From positions 124,001 to 188,000 of the forward strand of contig DFXZ01000004.1 in the NCBI GenBank assembly GCA_002381805.1: DNA of 64,000 nucleotides, written 5' to 3'. The notes below the pieces were generated by a model. It was not told where the DNA came from. It searched no databases and saw nothing but the letters and a program-made list of their open reading frames with translations. This stretch comes from Bdellovibrio sp. UBA4095 (GTDB taxonomy: Bacteria > Bdellovibrionota > Bdellovibrionia > Bdellovibrionales > Bdellovibrionaceae). Positions 42,169 to 49,898 of the stretch are shown here, in pieces (position 1 is the first letter of the stretch; each line of letters opens with the position of its first letter). Made by a program: the position numbers and the translations under genes.

Positions 42169-42780
42169 TTATTTCACCAGTTCACCAAGTGTGCGAAACA
42201 CATTTTTTTCGTTTTCAGTGGCATGTGAGGATTCAATAGCTGGCAACACGTCTTTAATAGAAAGCATGTTCTTATTCTGCATATAAATTGCCTTGATATT
42301 AATCCCAAAATCCTCAAAGTGACTTTTTACAGATTCGACACTTCTTCCTGTCAAATGCGCAAACGCATTTGTAAAAACCGTGGAATTCTCTCCCCAGCAC
42401 TCCTGAAACGAAAGCACAAAGCATCTCTGATTCAAAACTTCCTGATAGAGTTCCGTTTTAAACAAATCTTCGGCATTCTGAAAGATAACAACTTCGACTC
42501 TTTCTGAAAGTTCCGAAAACTGAGAGCGAAAAACTGGAAGCAATCCCGGTCGATTATCCACTACCGTGATCTTCAATTGAGGATCCAGGTCTGCCAGCGC
42601 AGCCACGTGGAATCCTGCACCCAAACCAACAATAACTACATGTTGCGTCGGCATGGCTCCAAGTGAGTAGGACCACTTCAAAGCTTCTGCCTGAGGGTTG
42701 CTAAAATTTGCCAAAGCCCGGCCCGCTTCAAAAGCTACTAAAGAAGATTCGTGATTTTCTGAAAATGTAATCATAGACAC
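42169..42780 (-). CDS. Rossmann-fold protein of the motility block (methyltransferase-like)
   Basis: A 203-residue protein. A Rossmann loop (VVIVGLGAGFHVAALADLDP) and a second strand ending in an acidic residue (LKITVVDNRPGLLPVF) resemble SAM- or nucleotide-binding proteins, including the region of flagellin-modifying MAF proteins upstream of their core. No clear catalytic motif follows. It lies between the TPR protein and a GT9 enzyme, so a role in flagellin modification is likely but unproven. Confidence 0.68.
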   Translation of the reverse strand: MSMITFSENHESSLVAFEAGRALANFSNPQAEALKWSYSLGAMPTQHVVIVGLGAGFHVAALADLDPQLKITVVDNRPGLLPVFRSQFSELSERVEVVIFQNAEDLFKTELYQEVLNQRCFVLSFQECWGENSTVFTNAFAHLTGRSVESVKSHFEDFGINIKAIYMQNKNMLSIKDVLPAIESSHATENEKNVFRTLGELVK

Positions 42781-42781
42781 C

Positions 42782-43837
42782 TTAAGCCGCCCTTTGTGAC
42801 CGTAAAATTTTCTTTTTTAACTGACGAACTTCATTGTGATCTGGATTCCAAAGAAGAACTCTCTCCATCTCCAAAAGGGCCTTGTCGAGATGGCCGATGG
42901 AACAAAATAGATTGATCAACACCAGAGACATGTCTTCGTCTTGCTCTACGGATGCAAGATACTGCTGAAGATACTCAATTGCTTTTTCGACTTTAGAGTC
43001 ACGCAGTCCCCAGTTCGCAGCAAGATGCACTGCTGTGCGATTCGTCGGATTGATATCAAGCGCCGATTCGATATTGGCCCAAGCAAGCTCAATGTCGCCG
43101 AATTCATTGTGAACCATTGCCAAGCCGACCCAGGCCTTATCATTCGTTGGATTCACATCAACCGCCTTGCGGAAGCAGTACAGAGATTTGTCATAGTCGC
43201 TTCTCTGCACTTCGAGTGTTCCATAATTGACGAGCAGGACATCGGACTGCGAGTTTACAGTGTAGGCCTTATTATAGAACTCTTCAGCTCCATCAAAGTC
43301 TCCCTGCCTTACAAAAATATTTCCCATGTTCTTATACAACTCGAAAAGAGCTGAATTTTCTTCTGTGATCACAGAAAGAGCTTCGTAATAGGACTCGAGA
43401 GCTTCTTGATCACGACCCAGCTTGTAGAGAGTCGTACCGTAGTGATAGAGATTTTCAAACCCGTAGTCGACTGCAACCAGAGCCTTACGGGCGATCAAAG
43501 ATTCGTTCAGTCGCGACTGCTTCTCAAGGCAATGAGCAATTAGACTTAAAACTTCCGGATTTTTTGAATCTTTGTTGCTAGCCTGTCTAAGCAGATTCAT
43601 CGCTAGGCCATATTCGTCGTGTTTAACTAAGACGTTGGCATGCTTAAGATAGTGGCTGATTTGCGGATCTACTTGAGGGAATGCAAGATTGACTTCCGAT
43701 CCGGCTTCTTTTTCAAAGTCCTGAATTGCTTGCTCAGTGTTGAAATAGACTTGGCCGAATTCTTTTTGTGTCGATTCCTGCTCCGTGTTTGAAGCATTTA
43801 TGTCTCTGGACCTTTGTTCGATCTGAATTTCTAACAT
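42782..43837 (-). CDS. TPR-repeat protein of the motility block
   Basis: A 351-residue protein from the ATG at 43837 (AGGAGA upstream; a longer frame to 43885 lacks it). About eight tetratricopeptide repeats span residues 60-340 (for example NMGNIFVRQGDFDGAEEFYN, NYGTLEVQRSDYDKSLYCFR, GLAMVHNEFGDIELAWANIE). TPR proteins hold partners together; beside flagellin chaperones and glycosyltransferases it may act as a scaffold. The stop is 1 bp before the next gene's start. Confidence 0.85.
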   Translation of the reverse strand: MLEIQIEQRSRDINASNTEQESTQKEFGQVYFNTEQAIQDFEKEAGSEVNLAFPQVDPQISHYLKHANVLVKHDEYGLAMNLLRQASNKDSKNPEVLSLIAHCLEKQSRLNESLIARKALVAVDYGFENLYHYGTTLYKLGRDQEALESYYEALSVITEENSALFELYKNMGNIFVRQGDFDGAEEFYNKAYTVNSQSDVLLVNYGTLEVQRSDYDKSLYCFRKAVDVNPTNDKAWVGLAMVHNEFGDIELAWANIESALDINPTNRTAVHLAANWGLRDSKVEKAIEYLQQYLASVEQDEDMSLVLINLFCSIGHLDKALLEMERVLLWNPDHNEVRQLKKKILRSQRAA

Positions 43838-43913
43838 CTCACTTTGTCTCCTACCGAAAATTCTGAGGAGCAACACAGATGCCAAAGCTCATTAAAGGTT
43901 TAATTGAACCTGA

Positions 43914-43956
43914 GGCAAGTTGAACAGTTGAGTTTGACTGTTTCACTCAACTTGCC
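43914..43956 (-). terminator. Hairpin between the FliT-like and TPR genes
   Basis: GGCAAGTTGA (43914-43923) pairs perfectly with TCAACTTGCC (43947-43956). The interval also contains ACAGT/ACTGT, which extends the helix. There is no T-run, so termination may be partial; it could set the ratio of chaperone to TPR/glycosyltransferase transcripts. Confidence 0.6.
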
Positions 43957-43983
43957 GTCAGATTTTTGTCAGGAACTTTTTGC

Positions 43984-44409
43984 CTAGACCTCTTCGTCAA
44001 TGCGTTGCTGGAAAGTATTTACCTTGTAGCCACCAACTGCTTTACGAGCTCTTCGTGTTTCTTGGAGTTCCTTAATGATCGAATTTTTTGCAGCTTCGAT
44101 GCATGCCAGGACCTGGATGTCCTGCTCAATAATTCGAGTCACATATTCATCTTTTATTCTTAAAGACTCTTTAATTTGCTGGCGCCCCTCTTCGGAATGA
44201 ACTCCATTCACATCCATCGCCGCCTGAGCTTTGTCTAGCTCACTGTCGACATATTTAAGAACTGCGAGTATCTTCTCTCGAGTTTGATAGAAGTTCTCCA
44301 GGTTGTCGAACTGCCCTTGGGCAAAGTTCACCAGTTCTCCCTCATTAAGAGAATAAAACTTTTCGAGGTAATGATTCTTTTCGTTAAGCAAGGTGATAAT
44401 TCTTGTCAT
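43984..44409 (-). CDS. FliT/FlgN-like flagellar chaperone (putative)
   Basis: A 141-residue, all-helical, acidic protein (MTRIITLLNEKNHYLEKFYS; NLENFYQTREKILAVLKYV). The length, helical pattern and position directly after fliS fit the FliT/FlgN class of export chaperones, which are poorly conserved in sequence. CAGGAGGGG precedes the ATG. It is 14 bp from fliS. Confidence 0.6.
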   Translation of the reverse strand: MTRIITLLNEKNHYLEKFYSLNEGELVNFAQGQFDNLENFYQTREKILAVLKYVDSELDKAQAAMDVNGVHSEEGRQQIKESLRIKDEYVTRIIEQDIQVLACIEAAKNSIIKELQETRRARKAVGGYKVNTFQQRIDEEV

Positions 44410-44423
44410 GTGCCCCTCCTGGA

Positions 44424-44834
44424 CTAACCAGCTTTTTTATCTTCTTGGTTTTGATTTTCGACTTTAATCTTCTCGACGGCCTGAACCCATCCATCATAGA
44501 GCGTCTGCAAAAGCTTCAAGTTGGACTGTAGCGGCTCTGGGTTCCCTGAGATATTGGCCTTGGTGTATTGATCCATCATGAACATATAAAGTTGTTCAAG
44601 CTGGTTCGCAACTTCGCCACCCACCTTGTGATCCAAAGTGTTGTTAAGCTCCATAATAATATCAAAGGCCCGACCAATATTCATTCCTCGGTCAGCAATT
44701 TTCTTTTCTTCGATCGCCTTAATTGCAAGTTTAGTAAACTTGATGGCGCCCTCATAAAGCATCAACAAGATTTTCTCCCTGCTCGCACTTTGGACCGATG
44801 TGGTCTTGTACTTCTGATACGCATTCTTATTCAT
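44424..44834 (-). CDS. fliS: Flagellin export chaperone FliS
   Basis: A 136-residue helical protein. The FliS signature is clear: NAYQKYKTTSVQSASREKIL at the start, MLYEGAIKFTKLAIKAIEEK, IGRAFDIIMELNNTLD, and LEQLYMFMMDQYTKANISGN. FliS binds the flagellin C-terminus to prevent early polymerisation. AGAGGGGAAG precedes the ATG. It follows fliD by 31 bp. Confidence 0.95.
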   Translation of the reverse strand: MNKNAYQKYKTTSVQSASREKILLMLYEGAIKFTKLAIKAIEEKKIADRGMNIGRAFDIIMELNNTLDHKVGGEVANQLEQLYMFMMDQYTKANISGNPEPLQSNLKLLQTLYDGWVQAVEKIKVENQNQEDKKAG

Positions 44835-44865
44835 ATTCTTCCCCTCTTAACTAAAAAGTTCCTCT

Positions 44866-46233
44866 CTAAGTTCCTTGTGGAGTCATCGCTGCCACACGTG
44901 CCTGCTGGGCCTGTAAACTCGACATCTTGGATTCAAGATCGGCGAACTTTCGGCGTAGGCTTTCTTCTTTTCTCTCTAACTGTCGCTCTTTGGTTTCAAT
45001 TCGAGTGTTCGCTTGATTGATTTTATCTTGGAGTCCTTTTTTACGACTGGAGATGACTCCAAACTGCCCATTCATAAGATTTCCAACCTCACGTTTAAGT
45101 GAAGTCACAAAGCCCGTCGCAAAGCCATCGCCGCGGAAAAAGGCAGCGACTCCTGCGGGATTGGAATTAAGCACCTTATTAAACTTATCCTGATTAAAAT
45201 CCAACGTACCGTTTCTGTTGAATTCAATCCCCAGCTCACCAATTCTTTTAACAGGACTTTGCACGCCCATTTGCGGATTCAAAACAATACTGCGCAAACG
45301 ATTTTCAATCGTTCGCAGCATTCCATCCCCGCCAAGAGGCCCCAATGCCGGTTTACCTGCTTTATTGGCGCCAATTTTATTCTGCTTTTGAATGAAGTCT
45401 AAGGCGCCGTTGTAAGCATCCACAAAAGACTTGATCTTACCGCTGATGACTTCGACGTTCTCTTTAACAGTCATCCTAATTTCTCGTCCTGGTGCCGCGG
45501 ACTTAAAATCCAAAGCTACACCTGGAATCAAGTCCGAGGATTTATTGTCGGGAAGTTCAATTTCAAATCCATCCACCTTGACTCGAGCATTTTTAGCGGC
45601 CCGAGACTGCTCAAAGTACATATCCTCGTCACCATCAAGAAGATAAATTTTCGGAAAGCTGACTTGATTGTCTTTCCCTGTCGACAAACCAGATACTAAA
45701 AGTCGAAACGGATTCTCCCCGTCTTTACGATCCTCAAGAACCTGAGCTTTCATGCCCAAACCGGCTGCATTAATTTGCTTAGCAACTCCCTCGAGTGTGG
45801 AATTGGTGCCATTAATATAAACTTCTTTCTCGCCCTCCGGGGTATCGAACTTAATGTAACCCACACCTATCTGAGTTTCATTTTTATCAGGAAAACCATT
45901 CGAGATAGCACCTGGCTTTTGTGCCAATTGCACAACCTCAATGGAATAGTCACCAGGAATCGCTGTTTGAGGATCTACGAGGCCATCGATCACATTCGGA
46001 TCGCCACTCGTAAATTTCTTATCTATAAAACCGCCATTGGATGTCAGCTCGTTCAGATTTTTGGTGATTTCAGATACTTTAGCTTCAAGATCTTGTACAA
46101 GTTTTAAGCGATCTTCCGTTTTTCCTTTGTTCGCTTCCATCTGTTGCACAGGAATTCGTTCAGCTTCCATAAGCTGCTCGACAATGTTTGGTGGTAAGCC
46201 AGAGGCCATGCCTGTGATACGTATTCCTGCCAT
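44866..46233 (-). CDS. fliD: Flagellar filament cap protein FliD (HAP2)
   Basis: A 455-residue protein of normal length. The N-terminus (GIRITGMASGLPPNIVEQLM) and first coiled coil (residues 25-65) form D0; strand-rich D2/D3 domains cover about 80-290; the C-terminal half has NGTLDFNQDKFNKVLNSNP and a final coiled coil (KGLQDKINQANTRIETKERQ). FliD caps the growing filament and helps fold flagellin. It precedes fliS and the FliT-like gene in one run. No good Shine-Dalgarno is visible. Confidence 0.95.
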   Translation of the reverse strand: MAGIRITGMASGLPPNIVEQLMEAERIPVQQMEANKGKTEDRLKLVQDLEAKVSEITKNLNELTSNGGFIDKKFTSGDPNVIDGLVDPQTAIPGDYSIEVVQLAQKPGAISNGFPDKNETQIGVGYIKFDTPEGEKEVYINGTNSTLEGVAKQINAAGLGMKAQVLEDRKDGENPFRLLVSGLSTGKDNQVSFPKIYLLDGDEDMYFEQSRAAKNARVKVDGFEIELPDNKSSDLIPGVALDFKSAAPGREIRMTVKENVEVISGKIKSFVDAYNGALDFIQKQNKIGANKAGKPALGPLGGDGMLRTIENRLRSIVLNPQMGVQSPVKRIGELGIEFNRNGTLDFNQDKFNKVLNSNPAGVAAFFRGDGFATGFVTSLKREVGNLMNGQFGVISSRKKGLQDKINQANTRIETKERQLERKEESLRRKFADLESKMSSLQAQQARVAAMTPQGT

Positions 46234-46404
46234 AAAATCATTGTCTCAAAACGATTCGGCGACTGTGAGTCAAATAAATGTCTTGCGAAAGGGCCAGGGA
46301 GAGCGGTTTTCAGGCTCAGCTGTGATTAAATGAACAGAAATTTTGACAGTTTATAAATTCGCTGGACGTCCATCTAGGAAGCAAATGCTGATGGATATAA
46401 AAAT

Positions 46405-46782
46405 CTATGCTGATCGCTTCAAAAGCTGTCCTCTTGGAGAGGCGTCAGTCGGCAAATCCCACATTTCTAGCTCGGGAATACGTCGAATGGTATTACCCAG
46501 GTTATCTCTTACAATTATAAATTTTCCTTCGGCTTCGTACTCTAAATCAACAGTCCACTTGTGTTCTTTTAAAGACGGAAGATTTCTCAGATGCTCCATC
46601 GCTTTTTCGAGCTGTTCCTCTGACATCGGCTGACGCTGTTCTTGCTGGTTTTCACCATACTGCCTCTGACCGTTGGCATCTCGATCATGCGTTTCATCCA
46701 TTTTCAATGCATTCTCAGTTCGATCCATCGCTCGAATTTCAGTAGAAGGCAAAATGTTGGAAATGAAGCCTTTGATATTCAT
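46405..46782 (-). CDS. flaG: FlaG-family flagellar protein
   Basis: A 125-residue protein from the ATG at 46782. The C-terminal half has the FlaG pattern (WTVDLEYEAEGKFIIVRDNL then GNTIRRIPELEMW); the N-terminal part is polar and Gln-rich. FlaG affects filament length or stability. The upstream ORF extension to 46869 is unlikely: a sigma-28-like promoter at 46790-46816 would start transcription at or just before 46782, so the mRNA would be leaderless or start at a later ATG (46641 or 46614). No clear Shine-Dalgarno is present. Confidence 0.82.
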   Translation of the reverse strand: MNIKGFISNILPSTEIRAMDRTENALKMDETHDRDANGQRQYGENQQEQRQPMSEEQLEKAMEHLRNLPSLKEHKWTVDLEYEAEGKFIIVRDNLGNTIRRIPELEMWDLPTDASPRGQLLKRSA

Positions 46783-46789
46783 AGAGATC

Positions 46790-46816
46790 TTATCGGGTTT
46801 TAACGAGTTAAACTTA
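46790..46816 (-). promoter_or_regulatory. Sigma-28 (FliA)-like promoter of flaG
   Basis: On the minus strand CCCGATAA (46797-46790) is 7/8 to GCCGATAA, and TAAG (46816-46813) lies exactly 15 bases upstream, against TAAA. The predicted start of transcription is within a few bases of the ATG at 46782. Confidence 0.6.
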
Positions 46817-46923
46817 AACAACCCAAAAGACCAGCCAAAGCGAGCTCGAAAGTACAAAAAAAAAGACACTCATTCATGAGTGCCAAAACGGAATTTAAGT
46901 ATCTAATGCGCAGTCTGAGTTGA

Positions 46924-47104
46924 GGTACTTAGGGGAGGTAGGGACTGGGAGAGCTTTGAAGCGAGTTCCGCAGCGACCAAAATCTTCTGCGACCACTTCA
47001 ACCCATCCAAGAAACCCAAAACCCCCTATGCCAAAAAGTACTGATGTCTCGCGAGGACTGTCCGAGCGAAAAAACTCTCCCAGTCCCTACCTCCCCTAAG
47101 TACC
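46924..47104. repeat. Long perfect inverted repeat between flaG and flagellin 1
   Basis: Arms 46924-46953 and 47075-47104 are 30 bases each and perfectly complementary, around a 121-base interval. The arms are G-rich/C-rich (GGTACTTAGGGGAGG begins the left arm). The interval differs from the cores of the repeats at 30488 and 30810. Together with the adjoining hairpins at 47104-47162 it fills the 396 bases between flaG and the flagellin gene; no coding frame here has a ribosome-binding site. Confidence 0.9.
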
Positions 47105-47162
47105 CCAAGGAAGAACTTCTTCCTTGGGTAGGTTGGTACCGGAGAAGCGGAGGAGCTTCTCC
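47104..47162 (-). terminator. Tandem hairpins after flagellin 1
   Basis: Read from the flagellin gene, GGAGAAGC/GCTTCTCC (47141-47148 with 47155-47162) comes first, then CCCAAGGAAGAA/TTCTTCCTTGGG (47104-47115 with 47117-47128). Neither has a T-run; together with the long inverted repeat beyond, they give a heavily structured 3' end. Confidence 0.65.
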
Positions 47163-47178
47163 AGGCATTTATCTAAAA

Positions 47179-48012
47179 TTAACCAATCAATTTCATTGCC
47201 GCGTTCGGCATTGCGTTCGCTTGAGCAAGGACACTCGTGTTCGCAGCCAAGAGTACTTGGTTACGAGTTGACTCTGCCGATGCCGCAGCCACGTCAGTAT
47301 CACGAATTCGTGAGTTCGCAGCAGAGATATTCTCGTGTTGCACGCCCAAGTTATCGACTGTCGACTGTAAGCGATTCTGAAGGGCTCCGAGATTCGCTCG
47401 GTAACCATTCACCTGCGATTGCGCGGTATCGACAGCTGCCAAGGCTTCTTGTGCGCCCTCTTTCGAGCTAAAATCAAAGCCCGCAATTCCCAAGGCATCA
47501 ATTGTAGAGTCTGTTTCACCTGCGTTGAACGAGATTCGATCCGCCTCAGAATCGTTACCAATACCGACCTGGAAGTCGAATTTATCTCCTGAACCGTCAA
47601 GCAGTTTTGTAGTTCCAAATTTAGTTGTCTGAGTAATACGCTGAGCTTCCGCTTTAAGCTGTTGGACCTCTTTATCCAAGAATCCACGCTCTGTATCACC
47701 GACTGTATCTGAAGAGGCTTGAACACCTAACTCTCTCATACGAGTCAGAATGTTTGAGATCTCACTCAATCCACCCTCTGCAGTTTGCACCATTGAGATA
47801 CCATCGTTGGCATTTCTGCCCGCTTGGCTCAATGATCTGATTTGCGATTTCAAGTTTTCACTGATCGCTAATCCCGCAGCATCATCTGCTGCTTTGTTGA
47901 TACGTGATCCTGAAGACAATTGCTCCATGGATTTACCGATTTGACGCTGAGAATTAACCATTGTTCTCTGTGCGTTGATAGCGGATACGTTTGTCGAAAT
48001 TCTCATTCCCAT
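47179..48012 (-). CDS. fliC: Flagellin (copy 1)
   Basis: A 277-residue flagellin. Conserved N-terminal D0/D1 (MRISTNVSAINAQRTMVNSQ, KSMEQLSSGSRINKAADDAA) and C-terminal D1/D0 (ALQNRLQSTVDNLGVQHENI, AASAESTRNQVLLAANTSVL) flank a very short variable region, as in other small flagellins. GGAGG precedes the ATG. A sigma-28-like promoter lies about 170 bp upstream, leaving a long leader. Ser/Thr in the short central part would be candidate sites for the nearby glycosyltransferases. Confidence 0.97.
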   Translation of the reverse strand: MGMRISTNVSAINAQRTMVNSQRQIGKSMEQLSSGSRINKAADDAAGLAISENLKSQIRSLSQAGRNANDGISMVQTAEGGLSEISNILTRMRELGVQASSDTVGDTERGFLDKEVQQLKAEAQRITQTTKFGTTKLLDGSGDKFDFQVGIGNDSEADRISFNAGETDSTIDALGIAGFDFSSKEGAQEALAAVDTAQSQVNGYRANLGALQNRLQSTVDNLGVQHENISAANSRIRDTDVAAASAESTRNQVLLAANTSVLAQANAMPNAAMKLIG

Positions 48013-48181
48013 TTGGGACCTCCATTTGCGGTCGCCTTATACCTACTTAGGCTGACCAATTGAACATGTTGGTGACTTCACTTTCGTCTGGGCTCTCTAC
48101 AAGCGATTCTCATCAGGCAGTCACTCCTTTTGAGTTTCTTGAGAGCTTTCGACTTGGTGTCGTCGTTGCTTCTGGCATACC

Positions 48182-48208
48182 TTTCGGCGAGGTCCGGAGA
48201 GGCTTTAG
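48182..48208 (-). promoter_or_regulatory. Sigma-28 (FliA)-like promoter of flagellin 1
   Basis: On the minus strand TAAAGCCT (48208-48201; 6/8 to TAAAGTTT), an 11-base spacer, and GCCGAAAG (48189-48182; 6/8 to GCCGATAA). The geometry is exactly that of flagellar sigma promoters. The predicted leader to the ATG at 48012 is about 163 nt. Confidence 0.7.
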
Positions 48209-48477
48209 TCGCGTCCAGCAGAACTAGACCTCAGTCCTGGAATTTCCAGACCAAAGTCTTGAATACAGGCCTATGAACTAGCGATTTTGCGGGACTAAAG
48301 TCGAGTGCGGCGAAAGGCGAGCAGACCAATCGCAAGTTTCTGATGGATGAGTAATGATGACTTGGATCTTAGAGAAGGGACGAAAGAGAATTCATCTTGG
48401 ACGGATCATCAAGATTCTTTTCTCAAGACTGGAGAGTGCGGGATTAAGGTTCATCTAAAGCTAGGCTTCCATAAAAT

Positions 48478-48578
48478 CCCCGGGGCTTGTGGCCCCGGGG
48501 TGGGCCTAAGAGATGAGGAGTAATGTGGGCGACCCCTCGTCTCGGAAGAAGCTATTATCCCAAACACACTTCTTCCGA
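48478..48578 (-). terminator. Double terminator of flagellin 2
   Basis: After the stop, TCGGAAGAAG (48542-48551) pairs with CTTCTTCCGA (48569-48578), then CCCCGGGGC (48478-48486) pairs perfectly with GCCCCGGGG (48492-48500). On the minus strand ATTTTAT follows the second hairpin, fitting Rho-independent termination. Confidence 0.8.
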
Positions 48579-48617
48579 AATCCGTCAAAACTGAGTGGTT
48601 GATTTAAAAATTTAATT

Positions 48618-49442
48618 TTACACAAGCTTCAATGCCACTGCTGGCAACTGGTTCGCCTGAGCAAGAACTGACACAGCTGTCTGCTGCAAGATATTTGCAG
48701 ATGCCATCTCCGCCGTTTCTTTTGCGACGTCGGTATCCCGAATTCGCGAGTTCGCGGCTGATAGATTTTCGTATGATACATCAAGATTACTTACTGTAGA
48801 TTCCATTCGTGATTGCATAGCCCCGAAGTTCGCGCGTAGAGCTCCAACTTTGGCCATCGCTTCATCGACAGATTCTAAGGTGTCCCGGGCATCTCCCTTG
48901 TCTGACACGGAAATCCCGCTAATTCCGAGCGATGACGTTGTCGCGTCTGCATCAAAATCGAAAGCAATAATATTTTCTTCACCGCCATAAGGTCCGACGT
49001 GAAACTCTAACTGTCCTCCGCTTCCATCCAGAAGCTTGGTGTTACCGAAGGTTGTGGTTTTGGCGATACGATCCGCTTCTTGGAGAAGCTGCTGGGCTTC
49101 GTTATTTAGAAAGCCTCGCTCGACATCGCTGACGGTGTCTGATGCCGCTTGAACTCCAAGCTCTCTCAGTCGAACTAAGATATTGGAAACTTCATTGAGT
49201 CCGCCTTCACCTACCTGAGAGAAGGATATCGCGTTATTCGCATTGTTTCGTGCGGCGGAAATACCTCTTAATTGACCTCTGAAGTTCTCTGAGATCGCCA
49301 AACCGGCGGCATCGTCGGCGGCGTTAACGATACGAGATCCTGAAGCAAGTGCGGATGCTGCATGCTCTGCTCGTTTTTGTTGAGTTGATAAAACTCGTTG
49401 TGCTGCGATTGACGCAACGTTGGTAGCAATTCTTAAGCCCAT
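48618..49442 (-). CDS. Flagellin (copy 2)
   Basis: A 274-residue flagellin, closely related to copy 1 (MGLRIATNVASIAAQRVLST, ASALASGSRIVNAADDAAGL; C-terminal NSRIRDTDVAKETAEMASAN and ISVLAQANQLP-type end). The central part is again minimal. GGGGG precedes the ATG. It has its own sigma-28-like promoter and long leader. Two adjacent flagellins suggest a filament built of more than one subunit type, as reported for Bdellovibrio. Confidence 0.96.
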   Translation of the reverse strand: MGLRIATNVASIAAQRVLSTQQKRAEHAASALASGSRIVNAADDAAGLAISENFRGQLRGISAARNNANNAISFSQVGEGGLNEVSNILVRLRELGVQAASDTVSDVERGFLNNEAQQLLQEADRIAKTTTFGNTKLLDGSGGQLEFHVGPYGGEENIIAFDFDADATTSSLGISGISVSDKGDARDTLESVDEAMAKVGALRANFGAMQSRMESTVSNLDVSYENLSAANSRIRDTDVAKETAEMASANILQQTAVSVLAQANQLPAVALKLV

Positions 49443-49898
49443 AGCTAACCCCCTTAGGATTTTTATGATCCTGCCCGCTGACTCTATGGGAATTGAGATA
49501 TGAACCTAGGTCGCACCACTTACCTTCAGAACATTCCGAAATTCCATCAACGTGCATCGATCGTTTTTAAAAACTCTTTCTTTTAATTTCTAAGCTTGGG
49601 TTGGTAGGTTCCTCGGGGTTAAGGTGACTGTCTCAACCTTCGAGGAACTCTGCCTTTTGGGATTCTCTTCTTTGGAGGAGGTCTCAATTAGCTCATACCA
49701 ACATGTTCAGGAAACTCTTCGGACCAAGGTCTGGGAAACTTTAGGGCTAAGGTCTAGTTTTTGGAAAGCTAGAGCCCCTAGTATTTGATTTTATTGAATT
49801 TTAAGAATCAAAAATTTTTCGACTTTGGTCCAGTACGGGCTCGACCAAGGGCTTGAAAACGAGTGTTTTTCAATGGTTATGTTACGGAAATTGGACTT
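49443..49898. other. Leader and promoter region of flagellin 2
   Basis: A 456-base gap without a gene. It holds the sigma-28-like promoter (49716-49743), a predicted leader of about 267 nt, and within the leader a hairpin GTTCCTCG (49608-49615) with CGAGGAAC (49641-49648) whose inner bases also pair. ACCAACATGTTCA (49697-49709) lies at the predicted transcription start. Short units resembling GACCAAGGTCT recur at about 49721 and 49748, and similar ones lie near 48251. Confidence 0.65.
49716..49743 (-). promoter_or_regulatory. Sigma-28 (FliA)-like promoter of flagellin 2
   Basis: On the minus strand TAAAGTTT (49743-49736) is a perfect -35 match, followed after 12 bases by TCCGAAGA (49723-49716), 5/8 to the -10 consensus. 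The spacer is one base longer than usual. Confidence 0.6.

Larger units (their letters stand above)
48013..48617. other. Intergenic region between the two flagellin genes
   Basis: A 605-base stretch with no supported gene. From right to left it holds the 3' end of flagellin 2 with two hairpins (48542-48578 and 48478-48500), then about 270 bases in which I see nothing specific, then the sigma-28-like promoter of flagellin 1 (48182-48208) and a leader of about 163 nt. The leader contains TTGAACATGTTGGT (48060-48073), also found, inverted, upstream of flagellin 2. Confidence 0.7.

Noticed and set aside
47044..47471. Plus-strand open frames over and beside flagellin 1
   Set aside because: They lie antisense to the flagellin gene or in the inverted repeat and lack start signals.
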